A stretch of DNA of 64,000 bases from Anarhynchus alexandrinus (lineage: Eukaryota; Chordata; Aves; Charadriiformes; Charadriidae). Of the stretch, positions 33,251 to 46,676 are shown piece by piece. How positions within the stretch are numbered: position 1 is the first letter of the stretch; each line of letters starts with the position of its first letter. The translations under genes were made by a program, and so were the position numbers. The notes under the pieces were generated by a model. That model was not told the origin of the DNA. It did no database searches and saw nothing but the letters and a program-made list of their open reading frames with translations. The stretch spans positions 2,712,831 to 2,776,830 of the forward strand of contig VUYV01000047.1 in NCBI GenBank assembly GCA_008711295.1. Reading direction: 5' to 3'.

Positions 33251-36200
33251 CGCTTTTCGTCAGCAGTTAGGAAGTGAGCTGCAAAATTTTGAAGGCAGTT
33301 TCATTCCAAGTGTCACTATAGCGTGATTAATATGTTCATGTGTATAAACGGCTCTGCTGGTAAAACCGTCAGGAAAAAATTGTAGCCTTTGCGGTGGCAT
33401 AGTGTCATGCTTTATAGACAAGGAAAACAACAGCGTAAAAAAACCCTTCAGTTTTGCGAAACGTGTAGATTTTCGGATTTTGTTTTTATGAAGCTTAAAA
33501 GTGCCACCTGACAGAAGACTTCAGAGCCGAGGAGCTGCTCAAACACACTTCTGCAAACGAATCCCAACTTTAGGGAAGTGTGTCTGGGATGAATGAGACT
33601 TGGCAGGTCTGCACAGATCTTTTAACACATGGCTGTGTGATGATTGGAGTAGCAGACTGGAGGGGAGAAACCATTTGAGGTGCAAATGCACGCACTCTTT
33701 TTAAGGAGCCGGGGAAAGAGTTAGAAGCTCACTTTATGGTAGGATTTCCTGGTTGGCGAGGAGCGGGTGCGCGTTACCATCATTCAGAGTTTAGCCCAAT
33801 AGTCAGGTAAAGATGAGGAGCAGATTTTAGTGTGGCTTGTAACGATGGTTTGGCATAATTAAATGGAGCTATTTTATTGGACTCTATTAACCTGGTTAAC
33901 CTTAAATCTTAACCATGACAGAGTTTTCATGTAAAGAGCCTCCATACAAAGTACAATATTGAATTTTAATTGGAGCTTTCAAGACCTAATGTAGAGTTTA
34001 TTCTTGTTGCTTCATCTTTTTTTTTTTTCCCATCTTGGAAGTCCAGGCATAGTAAAATACATTGGAGGAATACTTTCTGACGTGTTTAAATGCTCTGAAT
34101 CCAGATCACATAAATCAATTAAGGGCAGGATTTTTTAATACAGTGCTATTTTTTTTTTTGCATTTACATGCCTACCGCATATAAAAAAGGTGAGGATAAT
34201 TCTCAGTAGTGCAGTGCCTTGGTCTTGACAAACTTTCTCAGCAGTTTCCCAGTCTAACCCAGGAAGCAAACCCACTGTCCAGTTCAAGGTGTTGGTGCTT
34301 CACAAATATGATACAAAATTCCTCCCTCCACTAATAAATGTGCAATTTGAATTCTCTTGTGGTAGTATTGTTACGACTATGGTCAATTATTGTGCTTGGA
34401 GTAGTGCAGTAAGGCCCTGTGAAGGCAAGAACAGCACATAGTGGATTGGTCGTGTCCCACAGTTTGCCCCGAGTGAGGGAAGGTGTTTGGCACGTGAGTC
34501 ACTAATATGATACCAGCAAACATCTCCTGAATTTCAGTCTTTTGGGGTTTTCCAGGAGTTAAACACCTGTTAATTAACCCTTGTTAACTCTGTTGGGTTA
34601 GGATCAGTACCATGTGCGACTGGTATTGTTGTGAAAGTCATGCTCGTAGCTTGCAAAGTGCCTGCGTTACAGCTGAAATGTGTCACATTCGCTGCTAAGT
34701 CACTTAGACTCCGATGTAAAAGTTATACAACTTCCTTAATGTTGTTTTAAAACTAAAATATAGACATATTTTAAAGACCTGTTTGGCTGGAGGCCCATTT
34801 TAGAGTGGCCGGTAAAAGTAATAAACTATCCTCAAACATTTCTGCTCAATAAAATTTGAGAATATGAAAACAAAAAGTTCCTGGTTTAGCTTTTTATAAA
34901 TGTTTTCTACACTGTACAACTGCAGCGTTTAATGTTGCCCATAGCTCAAAGAAGAGCCGCATGCCATGAGTATTTTAGGCCTCTGACCCAGTCAACGCCA
35001 CGGACTTCTGTTATTTTCTGTTTTGATCGCAGCGGTGAAGGTTTATGGCCCCTGACCAGTATCCTGCACCGGTGAAAATTTCTAAAATTTCTAGGTAGAT
35101 GTTTTTATCATCAAAACAGCACTTTACCAGTGTACTTCTTTTCACTCAGGGCTCCTGGAATAAACTGGGGAAAACCTGAATGGCTGCTGTAAGCTGAGAT
35201 CACACCAAGTGCTTCCTGATGTAGAGAAGGCCAGTAGTTTTAGAAGCGTTTGCTGTATTTAAATTCCTTACTGTTTGGGTGGCCAGCTGAAAAATAACTT
35301 ATAAAAAAGAAATAAAATACACACTGCATTGTTTGGCTTCACAAGATCAGAATACGTTTATACAATACAGTCCTATATTGTTCAGATTGGGAGAGCCATC
35401 GAGATAAGACATATCTCCTGCTGCAGTTGATAAGCAAATATTTAATGTAGAATATTCTCTTGTATTAGCTCTTTCAGTTGCAAAGAGGAGGTCTTGTCCA
35501 AAGACGTGCAGTCTTACCTGGTTAAATAATTCAGTTAAAAAGCTGCTTCCGTATAAATTGGATCCTAAACTGTGTGCTCAGAAGAAACATATGTAACATA
35601 TATGTTCCTGTGTGAACAGAATTCTGTTCTGTTGCAAGGAAATACACTGAGAATATATTTTAAGGTTAGATTTTTGGTGAAGTTGGTATAAATAATAGGT
35701 TCTTAATGTTGACTGCTCTATTTGAGTGTACTACTGATTATGAGACACAAGCCATTATGTAGTGAGAGCAGTAAGAAATGATTTGCAAACTTGAAAAGAA
35801 TATCTTGTTTGTCTGGGACTAGTTTTATAACTTGCCAATATTGGTAATTTAAAAAAAAATGGCAAAAATGGAGAACGAACTTTAAATATATATATGCAAG
35901 GTTCTTAGGAACACACACAGAAGGCATTTTAGAAATATGTTAGCTACCATGTTTTTTTTTTTTTTCCCATTTGCATGTGAGAAACGTTCTCCACCAAGTT
36001 TGTAAAGCAGGAAAATCATCTTAATCTTTGGTGGCGGGATTGTTAACGAGGGGCTCCAGAGAGCCTGCCATCCCCTGCCCCCAGCCATCAGTAAGCGGTG
36101 CAGTTAGCAGTGGCAAAGCAGTGCCTTGGTGCTCTAAGGACACATACCCCAGTGTGAATTTCACTTCTGAATAGATATATATCAAAGTATGTCTTAAATG

Positions 36201-39200
36201 TACACCTTAGCTAGCCATATTGCTGCACGTCAGATGTGAAAGTAAAAATAAATGTGTGAAGCACCAGACAGAGAGTATGAAATCTAAATCTGAAAACCAT
36301 GTCTCCAAACAGCCTATTATCCAAAATCCTGGACCCCATATATATGTATATATGGGAACGTATATATGTCTTTTATTTTTGAGCCACAGTATTTCCTGTA
36401 GGCAAGAAATCAAAGATCTTTTCAAGTTATAAATGACAATAAGTAGGGAAGCCAATATTTCAGATTGCTGGTATTTTGGGTATGAGTGGCTCTTTGATGT
36501 CCAACTGAGAACTGGAGGAATGTCTAAAATTAACAATGAAATATGTAAGATTAACGATGAAATGCAGAACATGGAAGAAAGCAGGCAAGGCCAGGCACTA
36601 AGTGTGGTTTGCTTTTTTCTCCTGAATAATTATTTGTTAGGGCTAAGACACAAAAAGAACACAAACAGTTGAGGCACATAAATCCCAAAGTTGGTTAGTG
36701 CTGTATAAGCAACTTTGATTTAGATATTTGCATGTGTGTAGGTTTACCTATAATCAAACATATGTGCAAAATTTGATACATATGTGATTAGTGGGAGTTT
36801 TCTCGTTGGCACTTCAAATGTAACTGGATTTAATATCATCCTTATACCTTAGTTTTACTAAATTGTTATAAAAAATTGTTTAAAAAAATTGTGTTAGGTG
36901 GAAAAGAAAAAGAGGAATTTACTCAGTTTTGCATCTGAAAACATCTTTACGTATTGTGTCTATACAACAGTGTGACCGGTGTGGCTTTACATCCTGTTTT
37001 CCTGTTTTGTTCCAAGATTATTTATGAGCAGTCAGATGCCTTGTTTGTGCAACAGGTTGTCTGTGTTAATGATGCTCAATGGTACAAGTATGATATTGCC
37101 ATAAATGCTGTGAGAATGTTTTCTTCATAGAGGTACAACAGTGGTCCTTTAAAAGGTTACTTTGGCCTTGCCTCTGGCAACAGAAACTTGTGGTGATTGT
37201 GGTCTTGATGAATAAAATACTATCCAGAGTGCAGGATTTCTTTCATAGTGATTATTAGGAGCTGTCATTGAGGAAAAAAAATGACACACCCCTTAAGTTC
37301 ACGCCTAAGTAGTTGGATTCAGCTTTAATATGACGTAGTCTTTTAGTCCTTCGCTGGGATGGAAGATTTACTGAATTGATGTTCCATGATAGGCATTACT
37401 CACCCTGGCAGAACTCGGTGGTCAAATGTGTTGGAATGAAGGATGAAGACCTCACTGTTGCCGTTCGGTATTTCTCTCAGTCTGAAGAGACAAAGAGAAG
37501 CTTCTCCTTCAGAGAACTGAGATTTTTGGTTTGTCTTAAAGCCCAATAAAACATATGTAATAGAAACAGAACTATTGTAAAGCCTTTATATAGAAGAACT
37601 TCAAGAATATGACAAAGCTTTGTGCGTATGTGCAAGAGTAAATGTGTGGGAATGCTGAAAACTCAGAATGGAGTGATTAGCAAGAGCAGTGATGGTATGT
37701 GACTGTAGTGGCAGAATATTTGGGAGAAAGAACAGTGAAGATAGGGCTAACTCTTAGAAAAATATTCTCTTCCTGTTCTTTCCAGCCAGACTGGTGGAGG
37801 GGAGGAAAAAAAAAAGGCCTTGAGGTTGAACATTAATGACATTATTTTGGATTATTTGACAATGCATGTCTTGATTTAGTTTTCATAGTGGTTTATTTAC
37901 TGAGTGAGACCTTTGTAAATAAAATAGGAATAAAGTCCATGTTGCATTGTGAAAATAAGGTAATTTTTTATAAACATTTTGCCTGCTGCATATAATTAAG
38001 CAAGTGCTTTCTCAGAAGCACCATAATTTCCATCATTTAAAAATTAAAATCTTTTAATTGAAGTACACATCCTCATTTCATCTGATGCTCAGCATCATAT
38101 TTCATATATATCTTTCTGCTTTGATGTTTACTTCACATACAAATATTCTAGAAAACAAAAATTCAACAAGTAGTTGGACATACTGCGCCTTTTGTACTCT
38201 GGTTGTTTTCAGAGTTTACACAGGGAATGTGCTGTAGGATGACTTTGCAGAATAAGTAATCCAGCAGTATTCTGTGAAATTCTGTGTTTTGTGATTTCCC
38301 AGTTAAAAGTGTTGCCATTCACCTTGTCTGCCTATTGGATTGCAGTTTAATACAGTAAATTTCTGGGTATAACTTTGTGTGCGGTTTGAGATAAATTTAA
38401 GTTCTCCAAATAAACAGTAACATCTTCATGTTGGATTTAGAGAATAATTTCTTGTCCTGATCTTGCTTTAAGAAAACTTTAACAGGAAATATAGGCTTTT
38501 GTTATCATTAAGTCAATTTTCTTTTTTGTTGTGATTTAAATGTAGAGGCGGGATTTATGGAAATGACTGTAGGGTGGTGCTGGCCTAATTAGTCATTATT
38601 TCTGGCAAGGCATAAAAAATTAGTTGTTTTTGTGCCTAAAACTAATAGTGTGCTTTGTATTTAATCTGTAGGTCTTTTGTAGAACAAATGGTTGTGCTAA
38701 TGAGTGCAAAATATACACGTTTAAAGTTCTTATGATATTATTTGGCATGCTGTTCTGGGGAGTCACTTAGATTTTTTGTTGATAGTTAAATTTACTATCG
38801 TATGCCATCTCTCCCTGGAAAATAGTGTATACTTATATATATATTTTCCTTTAAAAAACAGTGTATTTTTTAAAGGAATGATAGTAGCTGAGCTGGAATG
38901 TGCAGTAGCAATTTTGGAATTGAATATGGCTTTTCTACTAGTGTCTATTCAAGGATTAAATACAAAACACTACAGTGCTTTATAAAAGTACTAATACCTA
39001 TTACAAGTTTTTGCAAAGAGTTTTAGGATTATCCGTGTGATGTGTTCACCGTAGGGTTGAGTGATGTCTCTTACAGGGTTCTTTTGTTGGCCTTATTGAG
39101 ATGAATTGCCAGTAATTGGTATTTCACCCAGAAGCGACCCAGGTGACGTACAGAATTCCACCACCTTCAGCATCCCTGTGCATGTGGAATGTCTTTCCTA

Positions 39201-42200
39201 ATCAGGCTTATGAGTGGGGAGCATTCAACACAGTAATGACTGAAAACCTGCCTTTTTTTTTTTTAAAAAAAAGATATCAGCAGGGGCATGTGATACGAGT
39301 GCTCCTCTGTGCCTTTGCCCTCTTGTTGTCAGACCACAGTTTATGCCGCTCTTCGACATCCTTAACGACCACAGGACATTGCTAAAGCAGAAAGATACTT
39401 TGCGTGTTCCTCTTTATGAATCTGTTTCATGATTAAACTTTTAAAAGTCACAACCCCCAACATGCAACTGCAGTTTCATGGTAGCCGTGACATTATTTTA
39501 CTATTCATGCTGTGAATTTCATTCTATAGTAAAATGAATATTATATTGGCCTTTTTAAGTTGGTTGTCAGTGGAGAATAGGGAAGCTACACTTACAGCAT
39601 CTGTATGCAATCTTGGCGACAAGTAGGACCCTCTGGAAAGCTGTTACTGTTGGGGCAGAACTAATCATTCCATGTGAAATTATATAAGGAGAATTAGCTC
39701 TGACTCTACCTCATTTCCTTTCATACCGCTGTGAAAATAAGCTGAGAAACGTGAAACCTTCCCTCCTTGTTTCTCTAAGCGCTTTATTAAATACTCCTTT
39801 TTATTAAGGCTTATTTATTGTAGGTGCTAGAAACAAAAATAACTACCTGTATTTCTAGGTACTAATGGGATGTGTATCCTTGCCCGATTTGGCAGTTTTG
39901 ATTTCCTTCTCAGGACTGGATTCCCGGGATCCGTTGCCATTGACTTCTCTGTACTTTGACTTTATTTCCCCGGTGGATCATTCAGAGTACTTCATATTTA
40001 AGGTAGCATGCTTGATGTGATAGAAAATTGTCAATCACAGACTGCCTTGGCTATTTAGAAAAAAAGAGATATCAAAAGCCTGCTTGGAGCTCTAAGGAGC
40101 AGTCAAGTCACCTGCTGATTTGCCTGGCAGGAGCCTAAACTCGTACAGCCTTTAGGTTTAGAAAAGAAAACAGATCCCTGGAGGTCATCCACTTCACGCT
40201 AAGGCCGTGTACGGTATGCGTGAGCATATAGTGTTCATCGTAAAGCCAGATAGATACGTATAGATTGTTTCTGACATCTTACCAGGTCTTAAAAACAATT
40301 GGTGAAGATTTGTGTAACCTCTCTGTAACCTAGTCTGTTTTTTAACTATCCCTAGAGGTAGCATATTTCTTTGCATACTACTCTAATTTTTTGCCTAACC
40401 TGTTAAGCTTCTTTGGTTTTGGTTTGGTTTTTTTTTTTCCTCCTTTTTTTTTTCCTGCTGTGGATATTGCAGTAGTGGGATGCGAGTATCATTTTTGTAA
40501 CTGCTGTTAACCTATTTTGAAGCCTGCGCCCTTTTTCTTTGCTCATCTTTTTTTCTGTACTCAGCAAGCCTGTTTCCCTTTAGCTTTCCCTGATTGCTTA
40601 GGTTTTCTTCTGAGCTTTTCTAGGTTTCCTACGTCTGTTTATCCAGCCCTGAACATAACGTACAACCTTAGTCAGTCAGTATCAGTGATGAGTAGAATAA
40701 ATCTTACCATCTTTAGCATATGATGCTCCTTTTAATACAAATCTGAATGCATTTTTCACTTTTTGCATTCAGTTGAGTATTAAACCTCCTGCTTTGGTTC
40801 TGCTTTTAATCACTTAGTCCTACTTTTTCCAATTCTAACTCTGCTTCCCAGAGTGTTTGCAGCCCTTCCCAGGTAACTACAAAATGTTGCAAGTATATTG
40901 TTAGTCATCCGAGTAATAAATGAAGACATTAAATAAGCCTGCACTGAAAAAGCTGTCTGCATTACAATGTGAGGGCTAAGAGGGAGAAGCTTATTGTAGT
41001 CGGAGTCCTGCAAAACTGTACCTTGGTGCAGACCTGCCCTTTGGAGATTGCATCACAGAATGGCTGGGTTGTGCTCTGACCCTTTTGTCCTCTTTGGGAC
41101 CGTTTGCTGGCCTTGCTTGGGTATGTCTGTGTCCGTCTTGTACTGGGGAACCTGGGACTGGACAAATTAAGTCAGATGTCTTATAGCTATAGATGTTCAG
41201 GAAGGGAATCTTTAGTGAGATAAAAGAAAAAAGAACTTGGAGAATGTTTACAAGGATCTGCACACCTGGGTTGGTGGTGGTGCAGATCCTCGGAGTGGTG
41301 CATAAAAATCACCTGTAATTAACTGGATAAATATACACGTTCATGCTTCTGTCTCTGAGTAACTTGAGGTGCATCCATACACAAATGGTCATTCTTCGTG
41401 GCTGCTAGATCAACACTGTGAGAGGAAAAAAAAAAAAAGAAATCTTTGATCCAACAGATCTCGTTATTTGAAGTGTTATTTTGTGAATCATGTAGACAAG
41501 CGAGGAGGGGAAGAAAGGGTATCTCTACTTCAAAACCTTTTCTTTCATGCTATTTGCTTGCACCATAATCTGCAGGTGTTTTTCTTTAGTGTTAGTGTTT
41601 TAGTATACCTGATGTGATCAGGAACACTTTATCTTATCCTCTGCACTGACGTTTCCAAAACTGAAGCAGCCCAGAGATGCTCTAGAGAGTCAGAAAGGAG
41701 CAAGGACCGTGGCTTACAGTTAAGGCAGATGGGATTGCAACATCTGTGCCTAGGAAAGCTGCAGTCTGATCTGCCTTCTGTCTTCAGGATTTCTGGGATT
41801 CTAGAAGCAGAAGTGGTGCAGATAAGACATGTTCTTTGAGGTTTTAAAATGCTTCTGCTTATGTTGTAAAGCTCTTCCTTATTAGGCCCACGGGAAGCAC
41901 ATCTCCTATAGTGCAGCCAAATTGGTATCATTATTAAATGCTTCTTCTCAGCCTCTCCAGTGGTAACTCTTCTCTGTGGTGGTGTTATTTGGGAAGAAGA
42001 GCCTCTATGGTTGCCTGTCTGTGTTGACTAGCTGAGTATGTGGCCTCAACACATAACTATGCATGGTACTTTCTGAGTTGGAAGCTGTGATGGGATCCAA
42101 AGAACAATTTATAGAGAGTTTTTTACCTTTTTCCTTAAATTGAACTCTCCAGTGCTAAAACTTGGGACTTCTAACTTGGAATCTCTATTAGAACGCAATC

Positions 42201-42439
42201 TAGAATAATAGGAAGAAAAAACCTCAGAGCCTTGCCATCAGACAAATTAAAATTAATTTTCTTTAAAGATTCTCCCTTTTGCCAACTGTGTTCTTGAAAA
42301 ATGAGTCTTTGTCCTTCGTTTATTCTCAGTGCAACAACCGCATTGGTTTCTGGGTGGCATAAAATTCTGCATATTCCTGTCTGAATATTCCTGCCCTTTT
42401 CCATCACCCCTGAACAGCAGTCATAGGTCTGCTTTCTGA
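33251..42439 (+). other. presumed intron of the CpG-island gene, no exon recognised
   Basis: T- and G-biased on the plus strand. No confident repeat and no recognisable exon. Poly-T runs (34018, 34149, 35951, 39250, 40428-40454) outnumber poly-A runs (37805, 41427). A short TATATG-rich patch lies at 36338-36366. Small ORFs at 36433-36672 and 38776-38985 have no recognisable content. Confidence 0.5.
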
Positions 42440-42445
42440 TCCCAG

Positions 42446-42662
42446 GACTCTCCTGCTCGCGTTGGGGCTCCCGGCTTGCTGTGCTTCACCTCTGCTGTTG
42501 CATCCTGCTCTCGAAGGCTGTGCCAGGTGAGACGTGCTTGCTTTTCTTTCCCCTTTCAGGAGAGCTCCTCTGGCCCGTTGTGCAGCCGGTGGTCTTCCTC
42601 TGCTCCAGCTATAACCTTTTTGAAAGGACTTCACTTAACATGGTGCACGGCAGGCAAACCAG
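42446..42662 (+). other. candidate exon(s): GC-richer patch with paired splice-like sites
   Basis: Two acceptor-like sites (ctttctgatcccag ending at 42445; cttttctttcccctttcag ending at 42559) and two donor-like sites (cag|gtgaga at 42527; ccag|gtatgc at 42663) frame 81- and 103-base segments. One plus-strand frame stays open from 42440 to 42763 through both. The 33 bases between the inner donor and acceptor are too short for an intron, so at most alternative use or one 217-base exon is possible. The translated residues match nothing I know. It could also be a decayed repeat. Confidence 0.25.
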
Positions 42663-42762
42663 GTATGCTCTGTGGGAGTTCAACAGAAAACACGTACTTC
42701 AGAAATGGAAGGATATACTGCTATAAGTTCATGAATATGGTCTGCAGAAGAAACAGCCTGTA

Positions 42763-45700
42763 AGTAATAGATTAAAAGAGGAACTGGGTGAAACATGAAG
42801 ACAACTTCCAAATGAGAAAAGCAAGTGGTTTGCATTATTTCCTCCACACTTAGATTTTATGTTGGTGTCATCATAACAATACATGACAAATGAACGTGCT
42901 TTTCTCTCAGGGATGTTTAAAATTTGATTACCTGAATGTTGTTCAGTACTTAGAAATGTTTGAAGAGTTTTATTCTTCACTGGATTGTATATAGAGTGAT
43001 TTTGGAGGTTGAACAGTGTATTTCATTGCAGACTATCCTAAAATAAGTTCTTAATCATTTGGATGTATTAATATTATATTTAAAAATGTACGCTTTGAAA
43101 ATGTAGTGATTAAATTCTGTTCAAAATGTGAACTCTATTCTGTTTTCTAGCATTAATTATGGAAGTTTGAAATTCTCAGTTTCATTTAAAAGTAGGGCTT
43201 TTTATTTGTATGTGGCTGTTGAAATAAATTACCAGTACAAGAAAACATTCTACTAATAAACGAGGGATGCCTGGAGTTGGCTCCACTAACTGAGACAATT
43301 TAATTCATCCATCATCAGGGATGATGTTTCTTAGCAACACAAAGTATTTTCACCCGGGGCACTTTCACAAACTTTCACATTTTTCTTCAAATACAGCCTT
43401 GGTAGTATTTCATATGACCTGAAGTTCGTCCATCTGTCCTGAAGCTCCCAATACTTTTCCATTCCCTCCAATGATCAAATGATCTGATATAAGTTTTTTC
43501 AGTTTAATAATACACAAGTTGACTAGAGAATCATTTCGCATGTCAGATTTTCCAAAGGGTTCTGGGAAATTATTTGTTGCTCTGTATAGCAAAGCTAAAA
43601 GTTATTGAAAATGTGTTATAGTTTCATAATAAAACAGATATGAAAAATATTGGCTTGGGAACTAACTAAATGCTTTCTGATAGCCATAGCCTCAAGGGGG
43701 ATACTAGGATCATTTGTAATAAAGGGATATCTTTGATATCTTTTGGTGAATTGACTAGTATTCTGTTTAGATCATAATTTATGAAAAAATGGGCTTGATA
43801 CACAATGTTACATTATCAAATTGTTTGGGTGTAAGAATTGCCTTAATGTATGGCCAGGATTTTCAATGTTTATTCTTTTAATGTGGTCTATGAAAAGAGA
43901 AGAAGCTGTTGATACATGAAGACTCTACCTTTATTTCTTGCTTTCCATTTTTTTTAACATGTGTGAAGCTGACTTGATCAGTGTAGTTACAGCCCAGAGT
44001 TGTTAGGGAGATTTCGCTTGCTTGAGAAACCCCTTCAGGTATAAAACAAGTGTTATTCAGTACTGAGAGCAAATGTCTTCCAAATGCAATGTGGTATTTT
44101 GCTTTGACAAATAATATACTTCTGAATTTTTGGTAAACCACTCTGAAAACTTCTGTAATTCTGTTATGTGAATAGTGACTAAGCCTCTTCTTATTTCTTG
44201 CTTTGAGAAGAAAAGTTTTAGTGGGTATAAGATAAAAGCTTATTTATCAGCAGCGCGCAGTGATAAGTGTTTGAAAAATGTTTTGATGAGTTAACTATTA
44301 CTCAGCTTGTTTCACAAAGAAGGTGTACAGAAACGATTTTAAATAGTGGGAAAACAAAGTACAGAAGTATTGGTTTGATTCTTCCTCGAAGTTAAAAAAA
44401 ACCCTGTGTTGCAGCTCCTGTCATCTTAGCTTTATTTTACTGAGTTTTCATATACACATGTAAAGTCTTTGTAGATATGGATATATGCAAAAAATGAATT
44501 GGAAGAATTAGTGGGATGCTGTTATATAAAGGTTTTATGGATGGTGTTTTGGACTGTGTGTGGTGGTAATGCACGAGGGAGGATTTAGGGAGTCCTGAGA
44601 GCTGCCAGCAAAGTCCATGCTTGCTTTGCCATTGAACTGGATGCTTTTCTCTAAGGATGACATCTCGCAAGTGAACTCGCAAGTGATTCTTGCGTGTTTT
44701 CAAGCTAGAGGGTTCTTGGTTTCTAGTTCTGGGACACTTAATTGCATGTCCAAGCTTGGACACCATGTTTAAGATCATCTTTGTTGCAGTGTAGGCGTTT
44801 CATACCCTGGTATTAGTGTCCAGCATCTCGAAAGATCTAAAAGTGTTTCCTAGAGTCCTCTGGAGAATCACCTAAGTTGGAAGCTTCTTCTCTTATCCCA
44901 CAGCAAACACTACCTCAAAAAAGAAGGACAGAAAGAAAGTCTTAGCAAAGAGCTTTGCTAACAACAGGGGCTTTAGCCTTTAAACTATCAAGTGTCAGGT
45001 CTTTGAAAACAGCAGCAGTCATGTGCGTCTGATGTTGCCTTACCTGTAAGTTTGAGCCACGGCAGCTTGCAGAAAGGTCAGGGCTCCATCTGCTCCCCCT
45101 CCTGCAAGACTTTGTTGCATGTGGTGACAGACTATCTACGTTTTCACCTCTGCCTTAGCATCCTGGGATCATCTGGGATGCTCCAGAATCAGTTGTAGGC
45201 TCTCTTTGCCCTTTCAGGTGCTGTGTAGAAAATTAACTGCTCGTAGGGGTAGGTAGGGTTTGCAGTCGTGATGGCTCCTCTAGGTAGCTGCACAGTCAGA
45301 TGTCATGGACATTTGCTGAAGGCTTGTGTTTACACTGCAATAAAATAATATACGGTCACATTGTAGACCTGTGTTTGCCTCTCAGCACACAGTATTTTGT
45401 TCTGTAATGCTGTGTGTGTAAAGACTGACTTTAAAGCTGATAATATATTTTTCAGAAAGTCAAATCTAAAAGATTTTTAAATATTGAAATCTCTTCACAA
45501 TTGAGACTTTTATTTTTCCAACTGTAAAACCAGTGTCTAAATTTACCGAACTTACAAAGACTGCCACAGGCAAGTATGCACGACCTGTTTAATAAGAAAC
45601 CAAACCTCCCAAATATTTTTCAGAAATTAGTTTAAAATTCCTGTTTTTAATGTGTTCAAGGCACTGGACCTTAAAGCCGTTTAGCACACGTTGACAATAT

Positions 45701-46652
45701 CCAGTCTCAGGTATAAGAACAGTTTAATTCTGGGGAAGGCTTCGTTTGGGGTTGAAGAATGAAGAATTCCATAGGATTCATCAAGCAAAACACAGTGCTC
45801 TGCTGTGAAGTACTGGAAGCAGTGTGGGTGGAGATGCATCAGTCTAAGATGGAGAAGGGGAAGGAGGGCTTTTAATAATTTCCCTTTACTTGGGTGCTTT
45901 TTTAATACAGCAGAATGGTTACTTTGGAGAGGCATATAATAAGAAAACATCACCTGAACCTTGTGCTAAAGACAAAATTCATTACGAAATGTTACTTTTA
46001 AACCACCGCCTCTCCAGCCTGACTGAATCAGGCGCTGTGCTCCTCCTCTTACCCCTGCTCCCTTCTTTTCAGCTGGGGCTTCTGCCCATATTCTACGTGA
46101 TTTCCCGTGGTTAAGTATAAAGATACGAAGAATTGATGAAAATTATCTTTTTGAAAGTAGTAAAAGGTCTGGAGTAAGTCTAATAAATAGATAGGAATAA
46201 CTTGTAATGAGGAACACGCAATAGTGTCAGAACTGTTGTAAATTTTCAAAAACTACTTTTCATCTTCATCCATCCATGATTCAAATAAAGAACATTCACT
46301 TTATGGCCTGCAGCACAATACAAGTTGTACTTTGCTAGCTTTTGGTTAAAGTGATGAACATATTATTTGAATTTTTGGAAAGACAATTTGAAAACGTACT
46401 ATATTTAGGATTTAGTCTTGAAGTTATAAGAATAACTAGTGTTTTTTGCTGTTGTTGCATCTTTTAATGTTCATGTGCAAAAAATGACGTGATGAGAGTT
46501 GTCACTGGGAACATTTAGTTTTTCATGCAAAGTATTTTTGGGCAGCTCTTATTTGGAAGAACACGGGATGGAATATAAAAGAAATAGTCTAAGAAATTAC
46601 CATTTATGTTAAAAGGTCACAAATTATAATTGTTTGGATGCTCTTTCTGCAG
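42763..46652 (+). other. presumed intron, nothing recognised
   Basis: AT-rich, plus-strand T-biased DNA. A tandem 11-base duplication (ctcgcaagtga) lies at about 44666-44689. An acceptor-like aatacag at 45910 precedes a frame open to 46114, without a donor or recognisable motif. Confidence 0.5.
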
Positions 46653-46676
46653 TTACTCTCTGCAAAAATGGAAGAG
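46653..46676 (+). other. candidate 24-base exon with a start codon
   Basis: Twenty-four bases stand between gatgctctttctgcag, a strong acceptor ending at 46652, and gag|gtgagt, a full-consensus donor at 46677. The segment contains aaaaATGG, an ATG in good Kozak context (A at -3, G at +4), followed by GAA GAG. If the CpG-island exon is 5' UTR, this could be a tiny second exon encoding the first three residues, Met-Glu-Glu. Alternatively it is an in-frame 8-residue microexon, or chance. Only RNA data or conservation could tell. Confidence 0.3.

Noticed and set aside
40165..40215. Possible old CR1 3' end (ccctggaggtcatccacttc)
   Set aside because: The resemblance covers too few bases and the expected neighbouring words are missing.
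41051..41070. CR1-like word catcacagaatggctgggtt
   Set aside because: Only about 20 bases resemble the minus-strand CR1 3' terminus and the following sequence diverges at once; chance is likely.
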